This document shows, in pieces, positions 23,251 to 34,957 of a stretch of 64,000 nucleotides of DNA; positions within the stretch are counted from its first letter, which is position 1; the number at the start of each line of letters is the position of its first letter. The notes beneath the pieces were generated by a model. It made no database searches. It was given only the letters and a program-made list of their open reading frames with translations, and was not told the DNA's origin. Source of the stretch: Dichomitus squalens LYAD-421 SS1 (Eukaryota; Basidiomycota; Agaricomycetes; Polyporales; Polyporaceae); NCBI RefSeq assembly GCF_000275845.1, contig NW_006766917.1, forward strand, positions 8,293 to 72,292, read 5' to 3'. The position numbers and the translations under genes are program-made.

Positions 23251-26200
23251 TTACAAAGCAATCTCCACGTCCAACCGTGCGAGATACGAATAGACGTCCG
23301 GCGACATCCTGTACTTGAGGTTTCCGGCGAAGATGATGAGAGACCTCGATTTTTTGCGCAGCGAAGCCAGAGTCTACATAGAAGTAAGCACGGCATGAGT
23401 ATCATTGAAGCACATACAGATCAGCGCTAGCCGACAGACGAAAGACAAACGAGACACACCGATTGGCGAAGGACGTCGGGCAGCGACGAGTTCTTGACCT
23501 TTTGGTGGACTGCCGCGAGGATGTCCATCGTGAGCGTAAGGAAGGTTTGAAGGTTGCGCTGCAGCGCGTCCGGCAGCTCGCGGAACTCCTCTGCACGCTT
23601 CGTGATCTTCGCGACGTCCGCATCCATGGGTATGAGGTCCGTCGACTCCATAAGCTGTAAGTGTAGGATTATTGTCAGACAACCACACTGCTGGGTGAAA
23701 CCCAAGGGAACGGAGCGCACCTCGAGCGCTGTCTCCACCCTCCCCGCATCCTTCGCGTCCATCGCCTCCCTCACTCTGAGCAGCCTAACGACGGCATCGC
23801 GCTCCTTGCCCACAGCCCTGTTCGTCCGCTCGTAGTGCCTCAAGATATCCGCCGCGGTCCGCTCGATCGCGCGTGCCTTCTCGTCTATGCTCGGCTGGGC
23901 GATCGTGTTGCCGAGGGCGTGCGCAAGCACGCCGATGACGGTCGCGTAGTCGCCCGCGAGGTTGTAGAGCTTGATAGCTTCGGGGATCCGGTCTGCCTCC
24001 TCGGATGACTTGGCGGCGCGAATGAGGATGTGCTCGTTGTACTCCCGCGAGTCCTCAAGCTTGAGGAGCGGAGCGCTTTGCTCGATTGCGCCGGGCTGTG
24101 GAGTGAGGGTTGAGACTCGTGTGCTCGCATACAGGAAGATTGACAGAGGACGTACGAAACGCGTGCCATCTGGCCTGAAGCCACCGACTAGCTCCTCCCA
24201 TGCTGCACCGGTGTTGGCGAGCACAATGATGCGGCGGACGAGTTCCCAAGCGTTCTCAACTTGCTCTTTGCCGACGCCGCCTGGCTGGTCGGAGCTGAGG
24301 CATACACAGTACACGTACTGCAATGCCTCACGCGCATCCATCTTCACGAACTGGCGAACATATCGCCAGATGAGGGTCGACAGGCTGAGTGCAGGTGACG
24401 ATACGGGAGAAAGCGTCACTGCGAAGGGAATCAGTCTATACGAAGGCATCGATGCTGAGTCCAGACTTACGAGGCGTGACGTCCGAAGTCTCGGCTCTCG
24501 AGGGTACGCGCAGAAGACCGTGGTACGCCAGTGCGATGGCAAGGTGGACCGCCTCGACTTCCGTCTCGGGGTGATCCCACAACGCGGCAACTGCCTACCA
24601 CCCCTGTCAGACGTCTCGCACTGTTGGGTCAATTGGGGATGAATAGCTTACCCGTTCGAACTGGCCGCACATGAGCAACACTCCTGCCCAGACGCCTCTC
24701 TTCGAGCCCTTCTGACCAGGGACTCCATCGAAATGGCGCTCTCCATAGCTGAGCAGCACCTCCGCCAGCCCCCGAAGCCCGCCAAACTCATCCTCATCCA
24801 CCATCGCAAGCTGGAACCATAGCCAGTCTTCGGTGGTAACTGTCACCTGCGGCACGCTCCGGCGTGCAGGATCGATCTTGCCCATGAGCTTATAGAGCGC
24901 GAGCTTGAACGGGTCCGCAGAGGACGAATGCAGCATGTGCGCGTTGTACGCCGCGTGCAGCTGGTCGCGGTGCGGTTTGGGCAGCCTACAAGTCGTTAGC
25001 CCCAGTGAGGACGCCGTATATCAGCAGCAGTAGAGCTCACCGCCTGTCCGGGGACTCCACCCACGCACGGAAGTGGCTCAAGAAGTTCGACTCGCGATGC
25101 TCGATCGCGCTCTGGAACTTTGTCGCTTCTTCCAGCGCAGCCTCCGCATTTCCCGTCCTCACCAAATAGAACAGCTTCGCCCACAGCGGCTGCCCGGCTA
25201 CGATATCGATCCGGTCGTCCCACTGGCCTCCACGGTAGTGCCGCACAAGGACGTATGCACGGATCTTATTCGCGACGCTCGGGTCTCCCCCCAGACGTGC
25301 TTCTGTTGCGCGCGCCTGGAGCGTGCGCTCAAGGACGTCCATGTACTGCTCTTCGAGCGCCTCGCGTGCGCCTTTGGCGATCTGCCTCCGGAGCTCGATG
25401 GCGTCGCGGGACTCTGGGTCACCAAGATGCGCCCGCGCGAACTTGCGCTCCATGAGGGGCGCGTTGAGTATGTGCGCCCCCGCGTGTGAGACTGGAGGCA
25501 GCGAGGGTGGCTCTCCTGTGATTTTTGAGAGAATGTGGAAATTTTGGGCGGTTTGAAGAGTTTGTGGCTGATTCGCATTATGGTCGATGCACATCAGAGA
25601 TTGACGGAGAAGATAGGTAGAAATCGAACTTACGTCGGAGCTTACAGAGGAGGCTGCCCGAACAAAGGCGTGGACGACGGGGAAGGACGTCCCACGCAGC
25701 CTGGCGGTGTTCAGTTCAGCGACGACGCGGTCATATGCCATCATCTTGCTCTGCATCTGCAGATTAGGACTGGGGCCGACGCTTGTCTGTGGGTGAACAG
25801 TGATACATTCAGAACAGGTTCAGGCAGCAGAGCTATCGATACTGGATGTATTCGAAGGGGTATACGAAAGGACACTCACCGACAGCAAACTCTTCCCGTG
25901 TGTGCTCTTCTTAAGCTCCGCAACTGCCCTATTCTCCCCGCCTACTCGCGCACCAAGCTGCTCGAACACGCGTTTCTTACGTGCCTCCCAATCGCGTCTG
26001 CTTCTATCCTCAAGTACGCGGTAGAACTCCTCCTGCGTCTCTCTCCTGCCCTCCTCGATGGTGGAGATCAAATTCTGTTCGTGTGCATGGCGGAGGTAGC
26101 CCGCTACGTCGGTATCCTGGAGGGCTTGGAGCGGAGAGAAAGTACTCTGGGTGTTGAGGTGCGCAATCGAGTTCGACAGTGCAGATGCATCGACATGTGC

Positions 26201-26452
26201 TTGCGCGAGTAGGTAGTTCCTGTCGAACAATGCGCGCAGCGTTACATATAGCCGGCGCCAGATGCACGAATGTCGAGTAGGGACTTACGCGCGGCTTGTG
26301 TCTGCGGATGTCCCTGGCTGCCTTGAAACAAGTCGTCGTGATTGGGCCTCAATTTGGTCCAATGAAAGATTCACAGAGGGCAAGTCAGGACGTGAGAGGT
26401 GGGATGTCAACGCCTTGGACGCGTTCAGCAGCGCCGAGAGGTCTGCGGCCAT
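23251..26452 (-). CDS. NIC96: Nucleoporin NIC96/NUP93, inner-ring scaffold
   Basis: Linker nucleoporin that holds the inner ring of the nuclear pore and binds the NSP1/NUP62 complex through its N terminus. Ten exons (descending): 26452-26289, 26219-25880, 25756-25634, 25567-25041, 24985-24652, 24594-24471, 24418-24156, 24095-23721, 23654-23460 and 23373-23251, giving 855 residues, near the usual length. The start reads MAADLSALLNASKALTSHL and is followed by a helical, coiled-coil N-terminal region. The alpha-solenoid follows, with family-like segments such as KMMAYDRVVAELN, NFHILSKITGE, DPFKLALYKLMGKIDP, DWLWFQLAMVDEDE, DAREALQYVYCVC and EAIKLYNLAGDY. The protein ends RMSPDVYSYLARLDVEIAL. The 25568-25633 intron is a multiple of three and in frame, so it could be retained. 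The gene faces the F-box gene starting at 26713. Confidence 0.9.
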
Positions 26453-26712
26453 CTTTCCGCTGTGGTTTGTTGCTCTAAGCGAGTCTATTCCTCAGATGGG
26501 TCCAGTAAAAGTGGCGTCGTTCCGGGTGTTCAGCAGGACATAAGCGGAGGGCAAGGGCAGGTGGCGGGAGGAAACAAGGCAGTCGCCTTCAACGACTCCC
26601 GCAACGCGTCTCGTACCTGCAGGCTCACGTGGTAGCGCCTGTTACCCACGTCGCGTTGAACTTGCTGCACCCGACCCATCGTCTCCTGAATCGCGATCCT
26701 TTCGTGCGCATC

Positions 26713-28629
26713 ATGCTCGTTGATCTCTCATCTGTAACTACGGAGGATCTTGCCTGGCTCCTCCTTGGCAGGCTTGAACAGGAAGCGGAAGGCATGACGT
26801 GCGTTGCAAAGCGACTTGTTATTGCATTGATACGTCGTGTTAATGCTCCCCACCGGACAGTAACGAAACGGTCAGGTTGTTTGATCCCACGAACTCAACT
26901 CATCGTTGACCATCCTGACTTGTAGGTGGAAATATGTCATGAGGTATTAACAGAAGCTGTCTCTGTCCTCCGAGAGGAAATGAACGATCGCACACCACTG
27001 CTCAATCTGCCCGTCGAAATTCTTGTGCGGATTCTGGAGTACGTTCCCGACCCAATAGACTGCAACGCCTCACTCGAGTACAACTTCCGGCCCTTCTGGC
27101 AATACGAGGCTCTTGATAGCTCCATGCTCATCCCGGTCACTCACACCTGCCGTCGTCTGCGAGAGGTCATGCTATCTACCCCCTTGCTTTGGTCAACGGT
27201 GGTTGCGTCATCTTCCCTGGACGAACCAATAGCACAAGAATTCATTTCGGATCTCATACTGAGGAGCGAGAACGTCCCCCTGAAGGTACTGCTGTCTCCT
27301 TCCAAGCAATTCACCAAACTGGTGGATAGCTTCTATCCCAAAAATGCACACCGAGTACAAGAACTTCATCTGACGGATGTCGGGCATCGTCACATGAAGT
27401 ATCTGGAGTCACTTCTCTCCCTCGAGAGCCCTCTTTTGAGATCCTATTCCTTCGATGGCCGAGCAGGCTCGCTATCAAAATGGCACACACACGCTTTGCC
27501 AATCCCTATGAACGCCGCCGCCTCTCTTCGAGACCTCTACATTAACGAGGTCCCCTTGCTGCCAGAGATACCCTTACCGAACATCACCCACCTCGCCCTC
27601 TGCAACATCAGCTTGCCTGGACTTCACGGGAAAATAGAACATGTCTTACGAGGGTGTCCTAACATCGTCTACCTCGCACTGAGCAATGACGTGCGACTGG
27701 ATGAGCTCGACCAGGACCCAGCGCCCCTGCACCTGCAGCACCTGCGCCGTCTTACACTGAACACCGTCGACGCATACTCGCTCAAGTTTTACCTATCCCT
27801 CATCCCTCCAACGACCCACACAATCGCACTCCAAGTCCTCACTTACCAGCCGGACATCTGGACTATCAACCACGGCCCCCAGGTCGCGAATTGCATCCAA
27901 AGCCCCATCAAGAGGCTTGCCTTCGGGGGCCACCGCGATTGGAGCACTGTCGACTTCACCGTATCCGTCACTGCGGTCGCCTCAAGCAGCGTGTTCCACA
28001 TCGTGTCGTACCTCGCGCACTCGCGCAAGCTTGTCGTACGCGAATGGCTCAGCCATCTCCTTAACCTGGAGGTACCCAGTGCGTTTTGGGCTGTACGGGA
28101 GGTATGGGTCACTCACGGGGACGAGCGGTGGACCGTGCACTCTGAGAGCGTCGCACGGGCGATTGCGGGCCTGCCGCTGCTCGACACCATCGTGCTCTCG
28201 CATCGCCACTCTCGGACGCTCATGGAACCGGATCTCTCTCTGTGCCCCAACGTGGATGACCCCTTGTTCAACTCCCCGTCCTTGAAGAATCTGCGGCTGA
28301 TATACTATGACTCCACTGGCGACTCTCAGCTCGACGACCTGAAGGCGAGGCGGAGCCGGGGCGTGGTGCGACAGTCGTTGGCGTTCTACAGGATGGTGGT
28401 ACAGCTAAGGACGAACGCGTATCGGTACTTCGACCGCCTCGTTGTCCAGCATGAGCAGACGGTTGAGCCCACCGAGGAGCATATTGAGGTGCTGCGCGAG
28501 CACTTCAGGGAGGTGATAGTCGAGGTTGTGGACAGACGACCTTCCATACCTCTGCCGGAGACCTGCTATGCGACCAGGTTGGGACCTGGAGGCGACTTCC
28601 GGAAGTTGGTAGCTGGTGCGTTATGGTAG
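26713..28629 (+). CDS. F-box protein, cluster member 1
   Basis: Predicted SCF ubiquitin-ligase substrate receptor; substrate unknown. The main exon 26926-28629 is open for 567 codons. It has an N-terminal helix, then the F-box (LLNLPVEILVRILEYVPDP, about residues 25-45 of this exon) and CRRLREVMLSTPLLWS. Degenerate leucine-rich segments follow, such as LPNITHLALCNISLPGL, CPNIVYLALSND and LPLLDTIVLSHRHSR. The likely first coding exon starts at ATG 26713 and ends at the donor at 26799. Its reading frame does not join 26926 directly, so a small exon between them, or a start at the ATG at about 26983, must be assumed. It ends ...GALW, like the two downstream paralogues. The gene is divergent from NIC96/NUP93 with 260 bases between start codons. 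Confidence 0.75.
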
Positions 28630-29439
28630 GACAGTACGTTTTCGGTGGTATGTCGATGATCTTCGTGGGAGGGAACTGATGCACCACTGGGCAGCTTCGA
28701 CACCGGCCTTGTCTCGCCAAGCATGGACATCACAAATCGACAAGTAAATGTCTGTCTGTTCACTGGGATTAGCACCCATATCGGCCCGTCTGAAACTGAC
28801 CGCCGGACAATGTGATAGAGCGTCGTAGTCTCTACATGTCTGCCACACCGCAATCCCCATCGCGCGGGTTGTACACCAACATCACCTTTGTTGTGTTAGT
28901 TTTCTCTACATACCGTCCCGGGAGAGCTGACCGGGAGCGTATCATGCAGGAAGCAATCACATTAAATTGAGCCGGGCTAATGAATTGCCGTAATCGAAGC
29001 GCTCAGCTGGGAAGCATGGGTCCTGAGAGAGTGCCAGTAGAGATGCCTTCAGCCATTCTAAGTGGAAAGAAGCACTCCTGGCCTCTGGGAGTTCATATGA
29101 TCAACATCGGAGACAATTGCGCAGACGTACGCTATTCTGCTCACGTCAACGCGGCACATTTTCGGCGCCTATATATTCTTGGACATATCCGGGCCCGTGG
29201 CAGTGCGGCTGCGTCAACTTGGCTCCTCCCCACCACCTTAAAACATCCTCCGCGTCCCTGATTCTGCAGCCGGACCAGACACATCGGAGCGCGAAACGTC
29301 TGTACGCGTTTGACGGTTAGAGTATATTAGGGTCAACAGCTGTCTGCTGTCTATCGCATTCCGTCCTTCGCTCGTTACATTATCTCCAGGCTCCTATCAA
29401 ACCTTGACGACGCGTCCAGCCCGAAAATTCTGTAGCGAT
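28630..29439. other. Spacer upstream of the P450 gene
   Basis: No gene recognised. A/T-rich TATATT at about 29322-29328 may serve the P450 gene about 115 bases downstream; this is weak. Confidence 0.4.
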
Positions 29440-31656
29440 ATGGCTAGCGTCCTCTTACTCTTTGCGGGTGCCGTTGTCCTGCTTCTCGTCAGGATATTGA
29501 AGACGGCTGTACCTCGGTGGCTTTCGCCCTTTGGTCGCCTTCGGGGCCCCCCAAGAGGACACGTGTTATTTGGCAATCTACTACAGATCGGGTCCAACCA
29601 TCCGCATCTGCACACGAAATGGTTAGAAGAATACGGGCCTACTATACGCGTTTTCGGTATATTTAACGTCCGTAGTCGATGGCTGATCGTGCTTGAGAGG
29701 ATGTGGTGCTAATCGCGTGTTCTTTGTAGTTCCCCTGGTTATACACGACCGATTTGCGGTTGATCAACCATATCCTCACGCACTCTATGGAGTACTTCAA
29801 GCCGGAGGAGAGCCGCAAGGGTCTTTCTATGCTCCTCGGACAAGGTTTGCAGTTCTTGTATACAAGACACGATGGAGACCTGACCGGTCCACTTCGCTTT
29901 TAGGTGTTCTGGTTACGGAAGGTCGGTGCAAGCACGGATAGTCTCTTGACGTAAACGACTAACGCTACAAATCATACATGATAGGCGAAACACACAGACA
30001 CCAGCGGCGTATCATGGTACGTGTGGCGAGTGTACGTTCTTCCATTACAGCGTATTCACCGCTGCTGTAGAACCCTGCGTTCGGCCCAGGTCAAATCCGT
30101 GGGCTGACAGAGATTTTCCTCGAGAAGGCGAACAACGTATGCAACCGGTCGTCTCTTCAACTGACATGTCGCTGAATCCGAACCCTGCTGATATGTAGCT
30201 CTGTGAATACTGGAATTACCAGGTTGCATCGTCCCCTGATGGGACGTTGCGGACGAATGTCATGGATGGCCTCAGTAAAATGACACTCGATGTCATAGGT
30301 CTTGCAGGTACAACCCTCTGTAACCTATATAGCCGTAAGATCGATCCTGAAAGGTCTTGCAAGGCTTCAATTACGAGTTCGACGCCCTCAACCCAAATGA
30401 ACCTCCAAATGAGCTGAACCGAGTGTTCGCCGAGCTCTTCAAGACCCCTCCCCCAATCACAGTTGGCAGGATTCTCAAGGATCGGGTGCCTTTCTTCAGT
30501 CGCTTCGTACGTGGTCCTTTTGCCCTGCTTTTACTCATCGGGCTCACCTTGCGGTACGCGTAGCGAGACGATCGTACGAAGAAGACCGAGGACGCTCGCG
30601 AGACTATGCAACGCATAGGTATGCAACTACTGCAAGAGAAGAAAGCGGAGATTCAACGCGAGTACGGCGAAAAGGGCACAGGCGCCATCGAGAAAAAAGA
30701 TCTGCAAGGCCGTGACCTGCTTACTATTCTCATCAAGGCGAATATGGCGACCGACATTCCCGATGATCAGAAGCTCACTGACGAGGAGGTCGTAGCTCGT
30801 GAGTCGTCTCGGCGAAGTCTTTTGGCTCATATTCACTCAGGTATTGATTGTTACTCATAGAGGTGCCTACTTTCCTTGTTGCCGGACACGAGACAACCAG
30901 CACCGCCACCACCTGGTGTCTCTACGCGCTATGCAAGCATCCCGAGATGCAGCAAAAACTCCGCGAGGAGCTTCTCGCGGTCACGACCGACATTCCAACC
31001 ATGGAAGACCTCAACGCGCTGCCATACCTTGACCTCATCATTCGCGAGTCCCTCCGCCTGTATGCACCCGTCACGCTCACAAGCCGCGTGGCGGTGCACG
31101 ATGATGTCCTCCCTCTGTCCGAGCCGATCACGGACAAGAACGGGAACGTCCTTCACGAGATCCCCATCCGTAAGAAACAGCGCATTGTCATCCCTATCCT
31201 TGCTCTGCAGACGTCGAAGCGGATATGGGGCGAGGACGCGTTTGAGTTCAAGTAGGTCTCACCACTGTCTTCCTTGTGTATACTGACTGATCCCGCTATC
31301 CCTTAGGCCTGAGCGGTGGGAGCACCCACCTGAAGCCATAGCAGCCATTCCGGGCGTGTGGAGCCACCTGCTGACCTTCCTTGGCGGCCCCCATGCGTGC
31401 ATCGGTTATCGCTTCTCGCTCGTCGAGTATGTGCTGCCCCTTGCTCTACCCAGGACCGTGACTGAATTGCCGCACTCGTCTTTCCAGAATGAAGGCACTT
31501 GTCTTCACGCTCATCCGGAGGTTCGAATTCGAGCTGGCAGTACCCACCGAGCAGGTCGTCCCGCAGGGCCAATTTCTCCAACGGCCCGCGTTGACCAGTG
31601 ATCGGAAAGCGGGTGCACAATTGCCTCTAATAGTCAGAGCATACAGGGGCGTCTGA
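29440..31656 (+). CDS. Cytochrome P450 monooxygenase
   Basis: Haem-thiolate monooxygenase of the ER membrane; substrate not predictable. About eleven exons from the ATG at 29440 to TGA at 31654-31656; each junction I read keeps frame. An N-terminal membrane anchor is visible ([18 protein letters not shown]), followed by a Pro/Gly-rich hinge ([16 protein letters not shown]). Then come the C-helix region [11 protein letters not shown], the I-helix oxygen-activation motif AGHETTST, the K-helix ExxR in RESLRLYAP, the PERW motif ([10 protein letters not shown]) and the haem loop [13 protein letters not shown] with the Cys ligand. All hallmark residues are present, so the gene looks functional. Some exons are tiny: the one giving GVLVTEG is about 21 bases. 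It sits alone between F-box paralogues, with no partner genes of a metabolite cluster. Confidence 0.9.
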
Positions 31657-32502
31657 GTGGCAGGCAGGGGGGGAGGAAGACGTCAATAAGTTATTAATAT
31701 CAGGATCATAGGCTCGCAAGAATGCTCTTGTTTAACCTACACAAATATTTAAGCTTGAAGGGTTTGATGACCTTGTTGTGCACCGCCAGGAGGTTCGTCA
31801 ACGTACCGTAGAAATCGTGAGCGGGCTAGAGCCCAGCCCAGGGCTAGCGTGGATGCCATTGGCTCGGGGATTTCCGGAGGATTCTTGGTGTCCCAAGCAG
31901 TCGCCTTTGCGTATGCCTCGCACGTACCATCAAGAACGTACTCCTCTTCGACTCACGAATCCGCGGCATACACGACTATATCCTAATCTGCAGTACGTCT
32001 TACTGGCGCGCGCCTCATTCCGAATGGACCGATCTCTTATGACAGCTGGCAACGTAAAGCTGCACTTCTCGAAGCTCGCAAGAATGTTCACGCGCTCATA
32101 CTGCCACGAAACGCTTCAATCTCAGAGGATTAGTGCGTCAATACTACTTACACAACACTTCAACGCTGGTGAGATGCCATTGAGTCCATTAACAGAGGAG
32201 CCGTGACATGTCATCGAACTCAGCGTGTCTTCCATCACTGTCTGGTTCGGCTACTTGTCAGTCCTGATTCAGTTCTTGGCACTTGTAAGGAGGACTAGGC
32301 CCCCAACGAGCTGGTAGGCGATGACCAAGATTGCGGTCTCGGCGTTCTCAGTGGTCGACGATGACAGATCGATCATGCCAACGAGCGGCGTCCCACCTAC
32401 CAGAAACGCCCTTAGGCTATCTTGGGTCTCACCTCAACCTGTCTCGAGACGCAGCTCATCCGATACCACCATCCAGTCCCGCCGATACCGCGCGTATACA
32501 GT
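31657..32502. other. No recognisable gene
   Basis: Spacer between the P450 gene and the second F-box gene; only short frames. Confidence 0.4.
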
Positions 32503-34417
32503 ATGACGACACGTTCCGACACGGAGACAGGATGCCTAGACATCAAAGAGTTAGCTGAGACTTTGCGTGCAGATGTTAAACGCAAGGTGCACTCCATGTC
32601 GTATGTTGACCTACCACTTTCTTCTGATGCGACGCACCATCACTGAATGAATATACCAGGAAAGAGGTTGTGAGTCTATAATCTCATTCATATAGGGATC
32701 AGTGGTGGTCTTATGGCAGCCCTGCGACTAGATCGCAGATCTACAACGCATCCTAGCCGATGTTACTGCGACTCTACAAGAGAGCGTGAACGCGAAGGTT
32801 CCTTTGTTCCGGCTGCCCATCGAGACACTGCAACTCATCCTAGAACAAGTACCTGATCCGCTGGGCAAGGGGTACGACGATTTCAAGCCCTTCTGGCGGA
32901 GCGCCGCACTGGACATTTCTATGCTACTTCCCGTCCTGCAAACCTGCCGGCAACTGCACCGGATCGCAACCTTTCATAAACTGCTATGGAGGACAACATG
33001 TACCGCTGCACGCTACCAGTTCCCTTCCCCTAAATCACAAGGCCACGACGTCCCCTTGATTGCTATTCTTGACGGCACCGACGGGGTTGGATTACTGGGC
33101 GACTTGGATGAAAAGGACGCGTCCAGAATGCAGGAACTCCACATTCTCAACCTCCGTAGCCTCCGCATGCGGGACGATGTGGCGCACCTCCGTCGCTACT
33201 CACATACGGACCTCCCACTTCTCGAAGTTCTTTCCGTCTCTCAAGTTCTCACAATTGATGGAGAGCGATGTCCTCTGTCATTTGACAAATCTCCCAAGCT
33301 TCGATTCCTGTCGCTATGGTCCGTTTCCTTCGTACCAACAGAGGCATTCCCAAACCTCACCCACTTGGCCCTTTCGGACATTTATACTCATGAGTACCAC
33401 CTCGAGACCGCGAACCTTCTATCGCGCTGTCCAAATCTCGAGAGCCTCGTCATTAGCTACCCTCACAAGGGTCAAGACATCCCTATTCCGCCGCGCCCTC
33501 TCCAACCTCTCACTCTTGACCGCCTCCGCAGGGTCGCGCTTAGACTTCCCTCGTTCTCCGCTCCCGTCACGGAGTTCTATTTCTCCCTTCTCCCGTTGAA
33601 CACCCGCCTTGCTCAGGCTCCAATAGCTCTCCAAATCCAGCACAAGGAGGTGCAAGACTTGTCCGTGCACCTTGGGACTCTGCTGCTCCGTGCCACAAAG
33701 GCGAAAGCAACTGACCTGTCCCTCTCGATTCGCCCCGTCCCAGGACGCGGTGATATCATGTACCTCAGCATCACTGCCGTAGGCCCTCAAGGCGCATTCC
33801 ACATCTCGAGTGAGCCATTCAGGGATGAACATCGCTCCGGGGACTGGGACCTATTCTATGGTTCTTTCCTCAACAACATCTTGTGCAATAGCATACACCT
33901 CTCTGCTGTACGAGAAGTCTGGATTTCGGGGAAGCATCCCGAAGCAGGGCGTCAGGACCACATCACGGCCAAGTTCAAGTCGACAATCGCCGCATTACCT
34001 GCCCTCGAGACCATCGTCTTCGTCATGACGACGATATCATGCTCTCCTCCCCAGGGTCCGAATCTCACTCTCTGCCCGAGTGCGCTTGATGCGGGCTTCG
34101 CGCCACGCAAGCTCAAGACGCTACGCGTGGTGTACGGGAATGCCGCGTACAGGGGCCGCATCGTAGAGGCGCTAAGCTTGAAACGGCTGCTGCAACATAT
34201 GGACACCGGGTTTTACGGGTACTTCGAGACGCTCATCTTGCAAATGGAGCCATGGTTGGTAGTGAGCAGGGTGGACCTGCAAAGGCTCAAAGGGCACTTT
34301 GCGACGGTGAAATACCGGCATGTCGAGCGTGTGCCGACGATGCCTGTCCCAGACTTTTGCGTGGAGCCATACGCAGGTCCCGGAGGGAGTAGCTCATGGC
34401 TGGGCTCACTTTGGTGA
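32503..34417 (+). CDS. F-box protein, cluster member 2
   Basis: Paralogue of the genes at 26713-28629 and 34958-36769. The first coding exon is probably from ATG 32503 (MTTRSDTETGCLDIKELAET) to the donor near 32600. A very short exon may follow, and the main exon runs from about 32732 to TGA at 34415-34417. The F-box is PLFRLPIETLQLILEQVPDP, followed by LLPVLQTCRQLHRIA and leucine-rich segments (SPKLRFLSLWSVSF, FPNLTHLALSDIY, CPNLESLVISYPH, LPALETIVFVMTT). The C terminus [18 protein letters not shown] is almost shared with the broken neighbour, showing a tandem duplication. No internal stop is seen in the main exon. Role as for member 1; target unknown. Confidence 0.75.
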
Positions 34418-34957
34418 CGATCTACGCGAGTACTTATGTTCAGGTCAGCCCTGCGCTCATCCTGCCCAGAGCCTTCTCTAGCTCGAGTCGCATAGCAGCG
34501 GATCAGCTTCTATTTTCACCTCAATCGTATCGTACATTACAGCCTTATAATACTGGATTCACCGGCGAAATAGAATGCAAAAAGCCATTGTAGCAACCTC
34601 TATGACACTCATTTGTATTGCCTCAATGCATAAGTAGTACTGAGAAGTTCGAATGCCAGGTACCTCAGTCGGCTATTGAGTCGTACACCCCGGGCGCTTC
34701 ACACTCGAATAGCCGCCGGGACTGTGCCGCCCTCATCATGATCCTCCCCTTCTGCCCAAGGCAACTTAACGGACTCGCTCCAACCGTTGGCAACACACTT
34801 CGCCGAGAGCCAAAGTCATGCTAGTAGCTACATGCGACGGAGATATTTGAGGCCTGGCAAGAACCCTACATCGTTATGCCCAGTCCGGAGGCCACGAAAT
34901 GTCGTACGTCTTCATATGCAAAATCCTGAGATCAGACGAACTAATACGAGCCACAAT
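34418..34957. other. Spacer between tandem F-box copies
   Basis: No coding region recognised; probably the 3' region of member 2 and promoter of the broken member 3. Confidence 0.4.
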
